Assembly (NCBI GenBank): GCA_946412245.1
Contig: CAMKGM010000028.1
Location: 1 to 39,427 of the forward strand
Direction of reading: 5' to 3'
DNA: 39,427 nucleotides
From: an uncultured Bacteroidales bacterium
GTDB lineage: Bacteria; Bacteroidota; Bacteroidia; Bacteroidales; Muribaculaceae
The notes below the pieces were generated by a model. The model searched no databases, was not told the origin of the DNA, and worked only from the letters and a program-made list of their open reading frames with translations. The stretch's first letter is position 1. Each line of letters opens with the position of its first letter. The position numbers and the translations under genes were made by a program. Of this stretch, positions 15,822-24,647 are shown piece after piece.

Positions 15822-16550
15822 ATGGGAAGAGCTTTTGAATACCGAAAAGCAAGAAAACTGAAAAGATGGGGCAGTATGTCCCGCACGTTTACCAAGATAG
15901 GTAAGGAAATCACAATCGCCGTCAAGGCCGGTGGTCCTGACCCCTCGGCTAACTCGCGTCTGCGTGCGCTCATCGCTAACGCCAAGACCGCCAACATGCC
16001 CAAGGACACCATTGACCGCGCCATCAAGAAGGCAAGCGAGAAGGATGCCAGCGACTACAAGGAAGTGATTTATGAGGGATTTGCTCCTCACGGCATCGCC
16101 GTACTCGTGGAGACCGCTACCGACAACACTACCCGCACCGTGGCCAACCTGCGCAACTACTTCAACAAGAAAGGCGGTTCGCTGGGCAACTCGGGCACCG
16201 TGGCATTCATGTTCTCGCACAAGTGCTACTTCCACATCGCTCCCAAGGACGGTATTACCCTCGATGACCTGGAACTTGAACTCATTGACTATGGCGCAGA
16301 GGATTTTGACCAGGACGAAGAGGAAATCGTCATCTCGGGCGCATTTGAGGCTAATGGTGACATCCAGAAGTATCTCGAGGACAACGGTTTTGAAATCAAG
16401 AGCAGCGAGTTTGTCTACGAACCTGCCGACTACAAAGAACTCAATGCCGAGCAGCAGGCCGAAGTTGAGGCCCTGATTGAAGCCCTTGAGGAGGATGAAG
16501 ACGTTCAGAACGTGTTCACCAACATGAAAGAAGCCGACGTAGAAGAGTAA
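15822..16550 (+). CDS. YebC/PmpR family protein (TACO1-like)
   Basis: This 242-residue protein starts with the family signature MGRAFEYRKARKLKRWGSMSRTFTKIGKEI and continues with AVKAGGPDPSANSRLRALIANAKTANMPKDTIDRAI and the GTVAFMF segment. Family members were first described as transcriptional regulators. More recent work on YebC and its mitochondrial relative TACO1 points to relief of ribosome stalling, including at proline-rich stretches. The very acidic C-terminus (EALEEDEDVQ) is normal. It is the last gene before the terminator at 16594-16636. The TAACTTTA at 15808-15815 is too close to the ATG to be a good promoter, so read-through from pheT is likely. Confidence 0.95.
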   Translation: MGRAFEYRKARKLKRWGSMSRTFTKIGKEITIAVKAGGPDPSANSRLRALIANAKTANMPKDTIDRAIKKASEKDASDYKEVIYEGFAPHGIAVLVETATDNTTRTVANLRNYFNKKGGSLGNSGTVAFMFSHKCYFHIAPKDGITLDDLELELIDYGAEDFDQDEEEIVISGAFEANGDIQKYLEDNGFEIKSSEFVYEPADYKELNAEQQAEVEALIEALEEDEDVQNVFTNMKEADVEE

Positions 16551-16593
16551 TCAGAATCTCTCTTCGCAACGTCGTTTGACACATTTACACGAG

Positions 16594-16636
16594 AAACGCA
16601 CATACTGCCCGGCTAAGAGGCAGCGGTGCGTTTTTT
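16594..16636 (+). terminator. Intrinsic terminator of the pheT-cupin-yebC unit
   Basis: An 8-bp outer stem (aaacgcac 16594-16601 with gtgcgttt 16626-16633) encloses an inner ctgcc/ggcag stem and is followed by a T-run ending at 16636. It is 44 nt after the yebC stop. Confidence 0.85.
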
Positions 16637-16716
16637 GGTTGTAAGGCAATGTTTTGGCACGGCTTTTGCTACGCTTCAGCGCAAAACAGCATTGTTTAAC
16701 TATTATCGTCATTTAC

Positions 16717-17577
16717 ATGAAAATGAAAAAGTCCATCTATCTTGCAATCGCCTTAGTGGCGTTGGCTGTTATGCTTTCAGTGCCTTATGCCTGTAAGAAA
16801 GGCAGCAATGCGCTGGGATTTTTGGCTCCCAACGGCAGTCTGAAGACTACTGTTGAGCAACTTGATCTCAAGGATCGTTTCGGGAACAACATCTTCGACG
16901 ACATTACCTATGACTCCGACAGTAATGTGATGCTCATCATTGACCGTGGCGAGCAGGTCGACTTTTTAGGAAGAGACGAAAAAAACACGCTCATACAGTA
17001 TGCCCAGCTTGGTCTGTACTTCGTGAACAAGTATAACCGCAACCTGCTTCCCAACATGCTGCGCGCCAATCCCAAGGTGTTCTACCGCATCATGAATGGA
17101 CCTAACACGGTTACCGAGGTGGAACTCATCAAGGACGATTATCGCGCCTGCGAGAGCATGCATTTCACCGACGACTCCATCACCTGCCGCCGCATAGGGT
17201 TGCAACTCGACTTAGTGCCTAAACCCTTCAGTGTGAACAACGAGCATGTGAGTTATTTGGAGGAAATCGGTGCCGACATGGAATGTACCAAAACCGAGGT
17301 AGTGGGTCGTGACATCATCTTCTATGTGCACCTCAAGGGGTGGGAGGGAGCTCTCACCGGCATTGTGGCGAAAATCGGTGACTGGACTAAAGGTCCGCTC
17401 ATCAAGTACCTTGTGGAGAAAGAGACGAGAAGAAAGCAACTCAAGGTAATCACCGACTATAAACTCAATGTGGTGATTCGCCTGTATGGCTTCAGTATCA
17501 GCGATTATAGCGACATCGTGATTGAACCCAAGGACTGGGGACTTGAGCAAATCTCACAAACCGACTCTGTGTCATGA
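16717..17577 (+). CDS. Membrane-anchored protein of unknown function, partner of the AAA+ gene
   Basis: This 286-residue protein has an N-terminal hydrophobic segment (about residues 5-24) ending in a cysteine (PYACKK). It could be a signal anchor or an atypical lipoprotein signal; the -3 to -1 residues are poor for a lipobox. The rest is a soluble alpha/beta region (residues 30-280) that I do not recognise, with an RGEQVDFLGR segment near 70 and a KGWEGALTGIVAKIGDW segment near 200. ATG 16717 is chosen because the signal segment starts there; ATG 16723 is also possible. Its stop overlaps the start of the CbxX-type ATPase in an ATGA, indicating translational coupling and probably a shared complex. 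An imperfect inverted repeat (16647-16694) lies upstream, and no clear promoter box is visible. Confidence 0.75.
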   Translation: MKMKKSIYLAIALVALAVMLSVPYACKKGSNALGFLAPNGSLKTTVEQLDLKDRFGNNIFDDITYDSDSNVMLIIDRGEQVDFLGRDEKNTLIQYAQLGLYFVNKYNRNLLPNMLRANPKVFYRIMNGPNTVTEVELIKDDYRACESMHFTDDSITCRRIGLQLDLVPKPFSVNNEHVSYLEEIGADMECTKTEVVGRDIIFYVHLKGWEGALTGIVAKIGDWTKGPLIKYLVEKETRRKQLKVITDYKLNVVIRLYGFSISDYSDIVIEPKDWGLEQISQTDSVS

Positions 17578-19403
17578 ACGGCTGCGTGTTTGTGCTCGCG
17601 CTCTTATTCATAAGCGCCATCATCGCCACTGCATTTGGTGGCGGTGAGAACGCCATTTTGCCAATTGCCATCGTTCTGTTTCTCCTGCTTCTCCTGCTGG
17701 GCTATTACCAGACTCAAAAAGAGAAAAAGGAGAATGCGAAACCTCACGATGGTGCCTCGGCAGCACCCAAACACAGCGAAACCCCTCTGATGAGCGGCAG
17801 TACAAATAGCATCGACGACCATTTAGATGACGACGAACCCGAAGACTTCGACCCGTTTACCGATGAACTTGACCCTCTGATTAAGGACAAATACTATAAC
17901 GATGACTTTTTTGACGAGGAGCGCCCTCTGACCTATTACGAGTTAGAGATTGGCCCAAAGACCTACAATGCTGCCATTGCCCTTATGAACCGCGGCAAGC
18001 GCCTTTGCAGGACCATGAGCCGCAACCATAAACTGCGCGAAGCCCTCAATGCCATAGCCAAAGACTCTGGCAACGACGACGATGCCTCGTTTAACGTGGC
18101 CCTGCAGTGCTTCTTGGTGCAAGACATTGTCAAGTGTTTCAACAAACTGGGCCACGAGGCCGATTTCGACTATGACACCCCGCAGGGCCAGCTACTCTAC
18201 GCCATGATGAGCGCGATGCTCAAAAACGGCGACACAGGTTACTCGGCATTCAAGCAAGAAATGCTCTTTGACGACGAGATTACTGCCGATATGCGCCAAG
18301 TGCGCGAAGACACGCTCAATGCCTATACCCAAACGGGAGTGAGCATCAGCAACACGCAAGTCGATGACTTTTCGCTGGCACTGATGTTGGCGGCCGTCGG
18401 CTTTGAGCAGCAATATCTGCAGCAGGTCAGAGAACTACTCTACCAGGCTGCTGAACTGATAGCCGGCACCGATGAGCCTCTCGACGACAAACAGCAAGCG
18501 GTGCTCACGGCCATGAAACTCCAAGCCGAGCAATCGAGCACAATCTCACAGCAGGTGCCTTTAGAAGCGCGTCAAGAAGCGCACGATGATACCAATAGTC
18601 CATCGCTCAAGGAGCTTGTGGGCCTCAGCGAGGTGAAAAAACAGGTCAACAACCTCAAGCACTTTGTTGAGGTGAACCGCAAGCGGGAGGCTATGGGAAT
18701 GCCCACGCCCACGGTGTCGCTCCACTGTGTGTTCACCGGCAACCCCGGTACCGGCAAAACCACCGTGGCACGCATCATTGCCTCGCTTTACAAGAGCATG
18801 GGCATACTCAAAAAGGGCCACCTGGTTGAAACCGACCGCTCGGGGCTGGTAGCAGAATATGTAGGGCAAACGGCCGTTAAGACTAACAAAATCATAGATT
18901 CGGCTCTTGATGGAGTCTTGTTCATCGACGAAGCCTACACACTCGTACAAGGCAGCAAAGAAGACTTTGGGCCGGAAGCTATCGCCACACTTCTCAAGCG
19001 CATGGAGGACGACCGTGAGCGGTTAGTAGTGATTTTGGCTGGATATGGCAAGGAAATTGAAGACTTCATTAACTCTAATCCCGGACTCCGCTCACGCTTT
19101 AACCGATACATCCACTTCCCCGATTACACGCACAATGAGTTGTACCGCATTTTCCTGAACATGGCCGGCAAGTATAACTTCACGCTGAGCAACGAAGCTC
19201 AGAACCTGCTGCAACAGCGATTGAAAGAGGCCGTTGAACACAAAGACAAGAACTTTGGGAATGCTCGGTTTGTGCGCAATGTGTTTGAAAAAACACTTGA
19301 AGCCCAAGCAGTGCGACTAGGCGAGAGTCACTCATCGGCGCCTCACGATTTGACACAAATCACCGCCACCGACGTTGAGCGCGGCTTCGAAACCCAATCC
19401 TGA
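17574..19403 (+). CDS. Membrane-anchored AAA+ ATPase of the CbxX/CfxQ (SpoVK/EccA-like) type
   Basis: This 609-residue protein has two N-terminal hydrophobic segments (about residues 3-20 and 27-45), then a very acidic linker (DDHLDDDEPEDFDPF region) and a helical middle of about 230 residues. A C-terminal CbxX-type AAA+ domain starts near residue 340 (LKELVGLSEVKKQV). Walker A is GNPGTGKTT at about 389-397, Walker B VLFIDEAYTL near 448, and the arginine-finger segment is LRSRFNRYIHFPDY. Known relatives are the red-type Rubisco activase CbbX and the type VII secretion ATPase EccA; nothing here suggests Rubisco or type VII secretion. Coupling to the preceding gene suggests a two-component membrane remodelling or chaperone machine. 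The role is unknown. Confidence 0.88.
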   Translation: MNGCVFVLALLFISAIIATAFGGGENAILPIAIVLFLLLLLLGYYQTQKEKKENAKPHDGASAAPKHSETPLMSGSTNSIDDHLDDDEPEDFDPFTDELDPLIKDKYYNDDFFDEERPLTYYELEIGPKTYNAAIALMNRGKRLCRTMSRNHKLREALNAIAKDSGNDDDASFNVALQCFLVQDIVKCFNKLGHEADFDYDTPQGQLLYAMMSAMLKNGDTGYSAFKQEMLFDDEITADMRQVREDTLNAYTQTGVSISNTQVDDFSLALMLAAVGFEQQYLQQVRELLYQAAELIAGTDEPLDDKQQAVLTAMKLQAEQSSTISQQVPLEARQEAHDDTNSPSLKELVGLSEVKKQVNNLKHFVEVNRKREAMGMPTPTVSLHCVFTGNPGTGKTTVARIIASLYKSMGILKKGHLVETDRSGLVAEYVGQTAVKTNKIIDSALDGVLFIDEAYTLVQGSKEDFGPEAIATLLKRMEDDRERLVVILAGYGKEIEDFINSNPGLRSRFNRYIHFPDYTHNELYRIFLNMAGKYNFTLSNEAQNLLQQRLKEAVEHKDKNFGNARFVRNVFEKTLEAQAVRLGESHSSAPHDLTQITATDVERGFETQS

Positions 19404-19441
19404 ACATTTCCCCACAAATCACCGAACAAAACGGCCTCACA

Positions 19442-20353
19442 TTAGCGGCGGTTGCGCGGGTGGTGGGTGAGGATTTCTTGGCGCAGGGTGGAGCGGTCGA
19501 TGTGGACATAAATCTCAGTGGTTGTGATGCTTTCGTGACCAAGCATTTGCTGAATGGCGCGCAGGTTGGCACCACCCTCGAGCAGATGGGTGGCGAAGGA
19601 GTGGCGCAGGGTGTGCGGGCTCACCTGCTTGCGGATGCCGGCCAGTTCACACAACTCCTTAACAATATAGAATACCATGACACGTGATAGCTTGGCGCCG
19701 CGCCGGTTAAGGAACAGGACGTTCTCACTACCGCGTTTCACGGTGAGGCGGCTACGGTCTTGGTCAATGTACTGACTGATAAGATGCAATGCCACGGGTG
19801 AGATGGGCACGAGGCGCTGTTTGTCGCCCTTGCCGTGAACTACAATATACTCCTCATCGGCATAGATGTCTGATAGTTGCAAATCAACCAGTTCGGTGAC
19901 ACGCAGTCCGCATCCGTAGAGTGTCTCAATAATGGCACGATTACGCAACCCTTCAGGTTTGCTCATGTCGATGCACGCAATCATGCGGTCAATTTCGTCA
20001 ATGGTCAGCACTTGCGGCAAGTGCTTCCCGATTTTTGGCGAGTTGATGAGGCGTGTAGGGTTTTGTTCGACGAAGCCTTCCATTTTCAAGAATTTAAAGA
20101 AACTCTTGATGCCTGAAATGACGCGTGCCTGCGACCTGGGTTGAATGCCCAAATCGTGTAGCGTGCACACGAAGTTCTCAAGGTCGTCGGGTTTGGCACT
20201 CTCCACGGCGATGCCTGCATCGGCAAGGTATTTAACGAGTTTCTGAACATCGTCGAGATAGCCCTCGGCGGTGTTTTTTGACAACCCTTTTTCCACTGTG
20301 AGATAGGCGGCAAAGCGGTCCAAAACGAGTCCTATGTCATGAATGTGAGGCAC
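19442..20353 (-). CDS. xerD: Tyrosine recombinase XerD-like
   Basis: This 303-residue recombinase of normal XerC/XerD length has all catalytic residues: R151 (GLRVTEL), K175 (HGKGDKQ), H247 and R250 (HTLRH), H273 (LGHESI) and the nucleophile Y282 (EIYVHID). The N-terminal SAM-like core-binding domain spans about residues 8-95. The start is a GTG (20353), because an in-frame stop lies a few codons upstream. XerC and XerD resolve chromosome dimers at dif next to FtsK; the XerD rather than XerC assignment is by overall resemblance only. No integrase-associated att site or phage genes surround it, so a housekeeping role is favoured. It is convergent with the AAA+ gene at 38 nt. Confidence 0.88.
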   Translation of the reverse strand: MPHIHDIGLVLDRFAAYLTVEKGLSKNTAEGYLDDVQKLVKYLADAGIAVESAKPDDLENFVCTLHDLGIQPRSQARVISGIKSFFKFLKMEGFVEQNPTRLINSPKIGKHLPQVLTIDEIDRMIACIDMSKPEGLRNRAIIETLYGCGLRVTELVDLQLSDIYADEEYIVVHGKGDKQRLVPISPVALHLISQYIDQDRSRLTVKRGSENVLFLNRRGAKLSRVMVFYIVKELCELAGIRKQVSPHTLRHSFATHLLEGGANLRAIQQMLGHESITTTEIYVHIDRSTLRQEILTHHPRNRR

Positions 20354-20395
20354 TGCGTTGCGTCATTAATAAGAGGTGTAAATGCTTTTCTTGAG

Positions 20396-20403
20396 CAAAT
20401 CTA
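20396..20403 (-). promoter_or_regulatory. Candidate promoter -7 box of xerD
   Basis: On the minus strand TAGATTTG matches TAnnTTTG, 42 nt before the GTG start. No clear -33 TTG is seen, so confidence is limited. Confidence 0.5.
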
Positions 20404-20426
20404 AGCATTATTTGTTGATTTTTGTG

Positions 20427-20434
20427 TAATTTTA
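20427..20434 (+). promoter_or_regulatory. Weak candidate -7 box of the YfhO gene
   Basis: The sequence taatttta has seven of eight positions of TAnnTTTG. If used, transcription would start next to the ATG at 20444, which supports the downstream ATG at 20465 as the translation start. Confidence 0.4.
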
Positions 20435-20464
20435 CACCCTAAAATGCTAAAAAACGATACAATC

Positions 20465-23053
20465 ATGCAAAATAAACTAGAAAAGAACGCTAACAGTTCA
20501 AAGAAATTCAACAAGTATTTGGGCATTGTGATAGCCGTGCTCACATTCATCGTGATTTCGTGGATTTATTTCTATCCCAACGACGTGCGAGGCGATGTGA
20601 TGCAGCAGAGCGATATCATGCAAGGTCTTGCCAATGGCCATGAGGGTGCCGTGTTCTCGGAAAATAACGGCGGCGAGATTTCGCGCTGGACAAACTCCCT
20701 GTTTGGCGGTATGCCCACCTTCCAAATTCGCCCTTCGTATGACAGCAGTAACCTGCTCAAGTGGATTGATAACATCTATTCGCTGCGCATCTTCGGCTTC
20801 CCCGAACCCGTGAGCTGGCTGTTCATACTCATGCTCGGATTCTTTATCTTGTTGATGGCGTTCAAGATGAAGTGGTACTATGCCGTGCTGGGTGCCATCG
20901 GCTATGCCTTCTCAACTTATTTCATCATCATCATAGGTGCCGGTCACATTTGGAAACTGCAGGTGTTGGCCTATGTTCCGCCCACAATAGCGGGCATTGT
21001 GTGGTGCTATCGTGGCAAGTATTTGGCCGGAGCCGCAGTGGCGTCGCTCTTCGGTGCCTTGCAACTCATGTGGAATCATCCGCAAATGAGTTACTACTTC
21101 GGCTTTGTGATTGCGGCCCTGGTTATCGCCTTCCTGTGCATGGCGCTCAAGGAGAAGAAGATGAAGCAATGGCTCATCGCTACCGCGGCTGTGGCTGTGG
21201 CTGGCGGCCTGGCACTCGTGGCCAATGCCCCCAACCTGTACTTGAGTTCCAAGTATGCTAAGGAAACCATGCGCGGCTCGCACACTGAACTGACCGACAA
21301 TACTCAAGGCAAGAAAAACGCCGAGCCGTCGGGCGGCGGTTTGAGCAAGGAATATATCACGCAGTGGAGTTACGGCATTGACGAGACCTTCACGCTGCTT
21401 GTGCCCAATGTCAAGGGCGGTGCATCGATGAAGCCGAGCAAGAACGAGAACAATCCCAGTGAGATAGTGAACCACGGAGTGACACTTGACCAAACCAAGA
21501 AATATAATCAGCTGTTCGCCGAGGGTAAATTCGGCCCGGTTGACGATCAGGCGCTGGCCTTCTTCCCGCAGTACTTCGGTGACCAGCCCGCAACCAACGG
21601 CCCCGTCTATGTGGGCGCGTTGCTCTTTGTCCTGTTTATTCTGGGCTGCATCGTGGTCAAGGGGCCTGTTAAATGGGCACTACTCGCGGTGACGATTCTG
21701 TCGATACTCTTGTCGTGGGGTCATAACATGATGTGGCTGAGCGACTTGTTTATCGATTACTTCCCGATGTATAACAAGTTCCGCACGGTGTCGAGCATCC
21801 TGGTAATCGCAGAGTTTACCATCCCGCTGCTGGCCGTGCTGGCCGTGCACAAGATGCTCACTGAAGAAGACTTCTTCAAGAAACACATGAAGGCGGTCTA
21901 CATCTCGTTTGGCGCTTGTGCCGCATTGTGCCTGTTCTTTGCTTTGTTCCCGTCGGTCTTTGCCAATTTCACGGCAACCGACAAGCAGACGCTTGACATG
22001 ATTAACGAGCAAGTGGGCAATGCCGAGTACACGCAGTCGTTGCGTCCCAACATCGATGCCATCAGGTTGTCGCTGGTGAGTGCCGATGCATGGCGCAGCC
22101 TGGCGTTCATTGTGTTGGGCTTCGTTGTGGTGTTCGCTTACCTGAAAGGGTGGTTCAAGGCTCATCCCGCAGTAGTGACACTCGCCCTGGCAGCGATTGT
22201 TCTGATTGACCTGTACACGGTCAACAAGCGATATGTGGACCAGAACTCGTTCATCAGCAAAGCCGACATCAATCCCGTCAAGTTCGAGGAGAGGCCGGTA
22301 GACAAGACCATTCTGCAAGACACCGCCATGAACTATCGTGTGCTTGATGTGCAAGGATTCATGTCGCCCAACGCCTCGTATTATCACAAGACCGTGGGCG
22401 GTTACCATGCCGCAAAACTTACGCGCTATAACGACCTGATTGAGCACCAGCTGGTGAAGAACAACCAGTTGAATATGGGCAACAGGTCGGTGTTCAATAT
22501 GCTCAACACCAAGTATATCATTTACGATGCCAACAATTGTCAGCAGAATCCTGAAGCTCTGGGCAATGCTTGGTTTGTAGATACACTCACCTATGTGAAC
22601 GATGCGAATGCCGAGATGCGCTTCTTGGACAACTTCGATGCCGCAACAAGCGCGGTAGCTGAGGCTAAGTTCAAGAAAGACCTGGGAACGGCCACCCCGA
22701 AGAGTGCCGGCGATACCATCTACGAAACGTCTTATAAGCCCAACCGTTTGACCTATCACAGCCATAGCGCTAAAGGTGGACTGGCAGTGTTCAGCGAGAT
22801 TTACTTCCCCTGGGGCTGGAAAGCGACCATCGACGGCAAGGAGGCACCCATAGGCCGCGTGAACTATGTGCTGCGCGCGCTGCAGGTTCCCGCCGGTGAC
22901 CATAGCATCACCTTTACCTTTGATCCTGAGGAGGTGCACTCAACCGACGGTGCGGCCAAGGTGGCGATTATCGTCATCTTCCTGCTCGCGTTGACAGCAA
23001 TAGCCGTGCCTCTGGTGCAGCGCCGCAAAAAGAAAGCTGAACCTCAACAATAA
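20465..23053 (+). CDS. YfhO family polytopic membrane protein (GT-C-like)
   Basis: This 862-residue protein has about a dozen or more transmembrane helices, starting at about residue 20 (YLGIVIAVLTFIVISWIYFY), with a large loop after the first helix. The C-terminal soluble region holds NTKYIIYD and YFPWGWKATIDGKEA, typical of YfhO (PF09586) in Bacteroidetes. In Firmicutes YfhO is implicated in glycosylation of lipoteichoic acid; Bacteroidetes lack that polymer, so a GT-C glycosyltransferase acting on another envelope glycan is the likely reading. ATG 20465 is preferred over 20444 because of the nearby predicted transcription start. The next gene starts 3 nt after the stop, so the two are co-transcribed. 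Confidence 0.85.
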   Translation: MQNKLEKNANSSKKFNKYLGIVIAVLTFIVISWIYFYPNDVRGDVMQQSDIMQGLANGHEGAVFSENNGGEISRWTNSLFGGMPTFQIRPSYDSSNLLKWIDNIYSLRIFGFPEPVSWLFILMLGFFILLMAFKMKWYYAVLGAIGYAFSTYFIIIIGAGHIWKLQVLAYVPPTIAGIVWCYRGKYLAGAAVASLFGALQLMWNHPQMSYYFGFVIAALVIAFLCMALKEKKMKQWLIATAAVAVAGGLALVANAPNLYLSSKYAKETMRGSHTELTDNTQGKKNAEPSGGGLSKEYITQWSYGIDETFTLLVPNVKGGASMKPSKNENNPSEIVNHGVTLDQTKKYNQLFAEGKFGPVDDQALAFFPQYFGDQPATNGPVYVGALLFVLFILGCIVVKGPVKWALLAVTILSILLSWGHNMMWLSDLFIDYFPMYNKFRTVSSILVIAEFTIPLLAVLAVHKMLTEEDFFKKHMKAVYISFGACAALCLFFALFPSVFANFTATDKQTLDMINEQVGNAEYTQSLRPNIDAIRLSLVSADAWRSLAFIVLGFVVVFAYLKGWFKAHPAVVTLALAAIVLIDLYTVNKRYVDQNSFISKADINPVKFEERPVDKTILQDTAMNYRVLDVQGFMSPNASYYHKTVGGYHAAKLTRYNDLIEHQLVKNNQLNMGNRSVFNMLNTKYIIYDANNCQQNPEALGNAWFVDTLTYVNDANAEMRFLDNFDAATSAVAEAKFKKDLGTATPKSAGDTIYETSYKPNRLTYHSHSAKGGLAVFSEIYFPWGWKATIDGKEAPIGRVNYVLRALQVPAGDHSITFTFDPEEVHSTDGAAKVAIIVIFLLALTAIAVPLVQRRKKKAEPQQ

Positions 23054-23056
23054 GGA

Positions 23057-23776
23057 ATGGGCCGCATACACCGATATCGTACCGCCCTGACGCGTCACCA
23101 CCGCAGTGGCGGCCATGGTATCCATTCGCCCTTCGCCTTCAATTTCGTGCTCAATGTGTTGCGTGAGCGTCTGCCTTACTATGACTATGAAGTGATAGCT
23201 GATGCCCGCTCCCACGTCATAGAGGACGGTAAACGGCATCGTCGCCCGGCTGTGATGAGCCTCAAAGGCGCCAAGATGCTCTACCGAATCGCTAATTATT
23301 TCATGCCCCGCTGCGTGCTGAATGTAGGTGGCCACGACGGCATTTCGACCCTCGCCACGCTATTGCCTTCCTCGCAGACGCGCGGTGTGGTCTGTCAGTC
23401 GTTAAATGGGCAAAACCACGTCATCGCCAACTTGTTGCAACCCTATGCCGACCGCATTGAGTCGTGCGACAACCTGGAGCAGGCGATGGAATCCTATCGC
23501 CTGACAATGGCCTTAAAGGCTCAACTGCCCTTTATTGTGGTGAATGCTGTTGATGATGAATCGCAGATGGCTTTGCTCAGAGATTTTATCGTGTCGCTAT
23601 TAAAAGAGCCGGCGGTGGTTATTATTCGTCATCTTAATAACCACCGCTTGATGATGCGTTTGTGGAACGACTGCCGGGCAGCTATGACAGTAGGGCACAC
23701 CTACACTAACGAGAAAACGGGAATCATCGTCACACGCCGCGATCTCCCACTCCAGCACTTCCTCCTCTGGTTCTGA
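23057..23776 (+). CDS. Putative class I SAM-dependent methyltransferase (HGIHSPF family)
   Basis: This 239-residue protein starts with a basic segment and GGHGIHSPFAFNFVLNVL, a block I associate with a Bacteroidetes methyltransferase-like family. The central VLNVGGHDGISTLATLL fits motif I of a Rossmann methyltransferase, but its glycines are arranged unusually for the GxGxG pattern. PFIVVNAVDDES may be the following strand. It begins 3 nt after the YfhO gene. Its stop is only 9 nt from the end of the convergent ADP-ribosylglycohydrolase gene, so the two transcripts must overlap. Methyltransferase activity is likely by family but not certain. Confidence 0.65.
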   Translation: MGRIHRYRTALTRHHRSGGHGIHSPFAFNFVLNVLRERLPYYDYEVIADARSHVIEDGKRHRRPAVMSLKGAKMLYRIANYFMPRCVLNVGGHDGISTLATLLPSSQTRGVVCQSLNGQNHVIANLLQPYADRIESCDNLEQAMESYRLTMALKAQLPFIVVNAVDDESQMALLRDFIVSLLKEPAVVIIRHLNNHRLMMRLWNDCRAAMTVGHTYTNEKTGIIVTRRDLPLQHFLLWF

Positions 23777-23785
23777 AATTCGTTC

Positions 23786-24598
23786 TTATTGCAGTGCCAC
23801 GTTCCGGGCGACGTAGTCGTCGAGCTGATCATTCACTTTGACCATCCAAGCGGGGAGAATTTTGCGGGCATTGTCGATGAGCGGATGCGGAATCTCGCGG
23901 TAGTGGGCATAGGCTATGGGAGCCGTGATGGCCGCGAGGGTGTCGGCATCACCGCCCAGTGCGATGGCGAGTTTCAGGCATCCCACAAAGTTCTTGCTCT
24001 CAAGGAAGCAAATGATGGCAGGTGCCACCGTAAACTGGCAAGTCTCGTCAAATTTGAAACCGGGCTGGATTTCCTCGTAGGTCTTTTCGCTCCAATCGGG
24101 ATAGTATTTTTCGAGCACATTCTTGCGAATGAAGTCCTTGTCCTTGCCTCGCATGGCGTGGAAGATGGCGAGCGCTGTGGCCACGGCGCCCTTGATGCCC
24201 TCGGGGTGGTTGTGCGTGGGCATGGCGGTAGCGGTGGCGAGCTTGACGCACTCGTCTTCAGTGCGCGCCATAAATCCCGCTGCGGCCACACGCATGGCGC
24301 TGCCGTTGCCAAAGGAGTTGTAGGCTTCAGTAGGACCATCGTTGTCGAATAGCCAGCGTTGGAATCGGCCGCCATAGCCGCGATAGGGGTCCTGTCGGCA
24401 TTTAGACCACAGGTTTTGTGCCATGTCGAGGTCATTGAGTAGTGCATCGGCGCAGGCAAATGTGCACACGGTGTCGTCGGTGTAGGTGGCGTCGCTATTG
24501 TAGACTTTCACATCGTTGATGTTTTTGGTTCTGTGATGAAATTCGTAGGGCATTCCGGCAATGTCGCCTATTGCCACGCTAATTAATAAATTCTTCAT
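23786..24598 (-). CDS. ADP-ribosylglycohydrolase (DraG/ARH) family protein
   Basis: This 270-residue protein has the two family metal-site motifs: an N-terminal T40-D41-D42 (ATYTDDTVCT) and a C-terminal GGDADT at 215-220, with GNGSAMRVAA near 98-107. These should hold two magnesium ions and remove ADP-ribose from proteins or small molecules. It is cytosolic and of normal length. It starts 49 nt downstream of the Nudix gene on the same strand with no terminator between, so it is the second gene of a two-gene operon. That context links it to ADP-ribose or NAD turnover. The substrate (arginine-, serine- or other linked ADP-ribose) cannot be decided here. Confidence 0.92.
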   Translation of the reverse strand: MKNLLISVAIGDIAGMPYEFHHRTKNINDVKVYNSDATYTDDTVCTFACADALLNDLDMAQNLWSKCRQDPYRGYGGRFQRWLFDNDGPTEAYNSFGNGSAMRVAAAGFMARTEDECVKLATATAMPTHNHPEGIKGAVATALAIFHAMRGKDKDFIRKNVLEKYYPDWSEKTYEEIQPGFKFDETCQFTVAPAIICFLESKNFVGCLKLAIALGGDADTLAAITAPIAYAHYREIPHPLIDNARKILPAWMVKVNDQLDDYVARNVALQ

Positions 24599-24647
24599 TG
24601 TTTGTTATTTAGATTGTAAGTGATTGTAGAGTAGTTAGATTGCGATT

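Noticed and set aside
17574-19403. Rubisco activase CbbX or type VII secretion EccA
   Set aside because: Only the AAA+ domain is shared; there are no Rubisco or secretion genes and the N-terminal half is different.
19442-20353. Phage or island integrase
   Set aside because: Length and motifs fit housekeeping XerD, and there are no phage genes, att repeats or tRNA next to it.
21680-22939. 419-codon open frame antisense to the YfhO gene
   Set aside because: Shadow of a well-supported membrane protein gene; no independent promoter.
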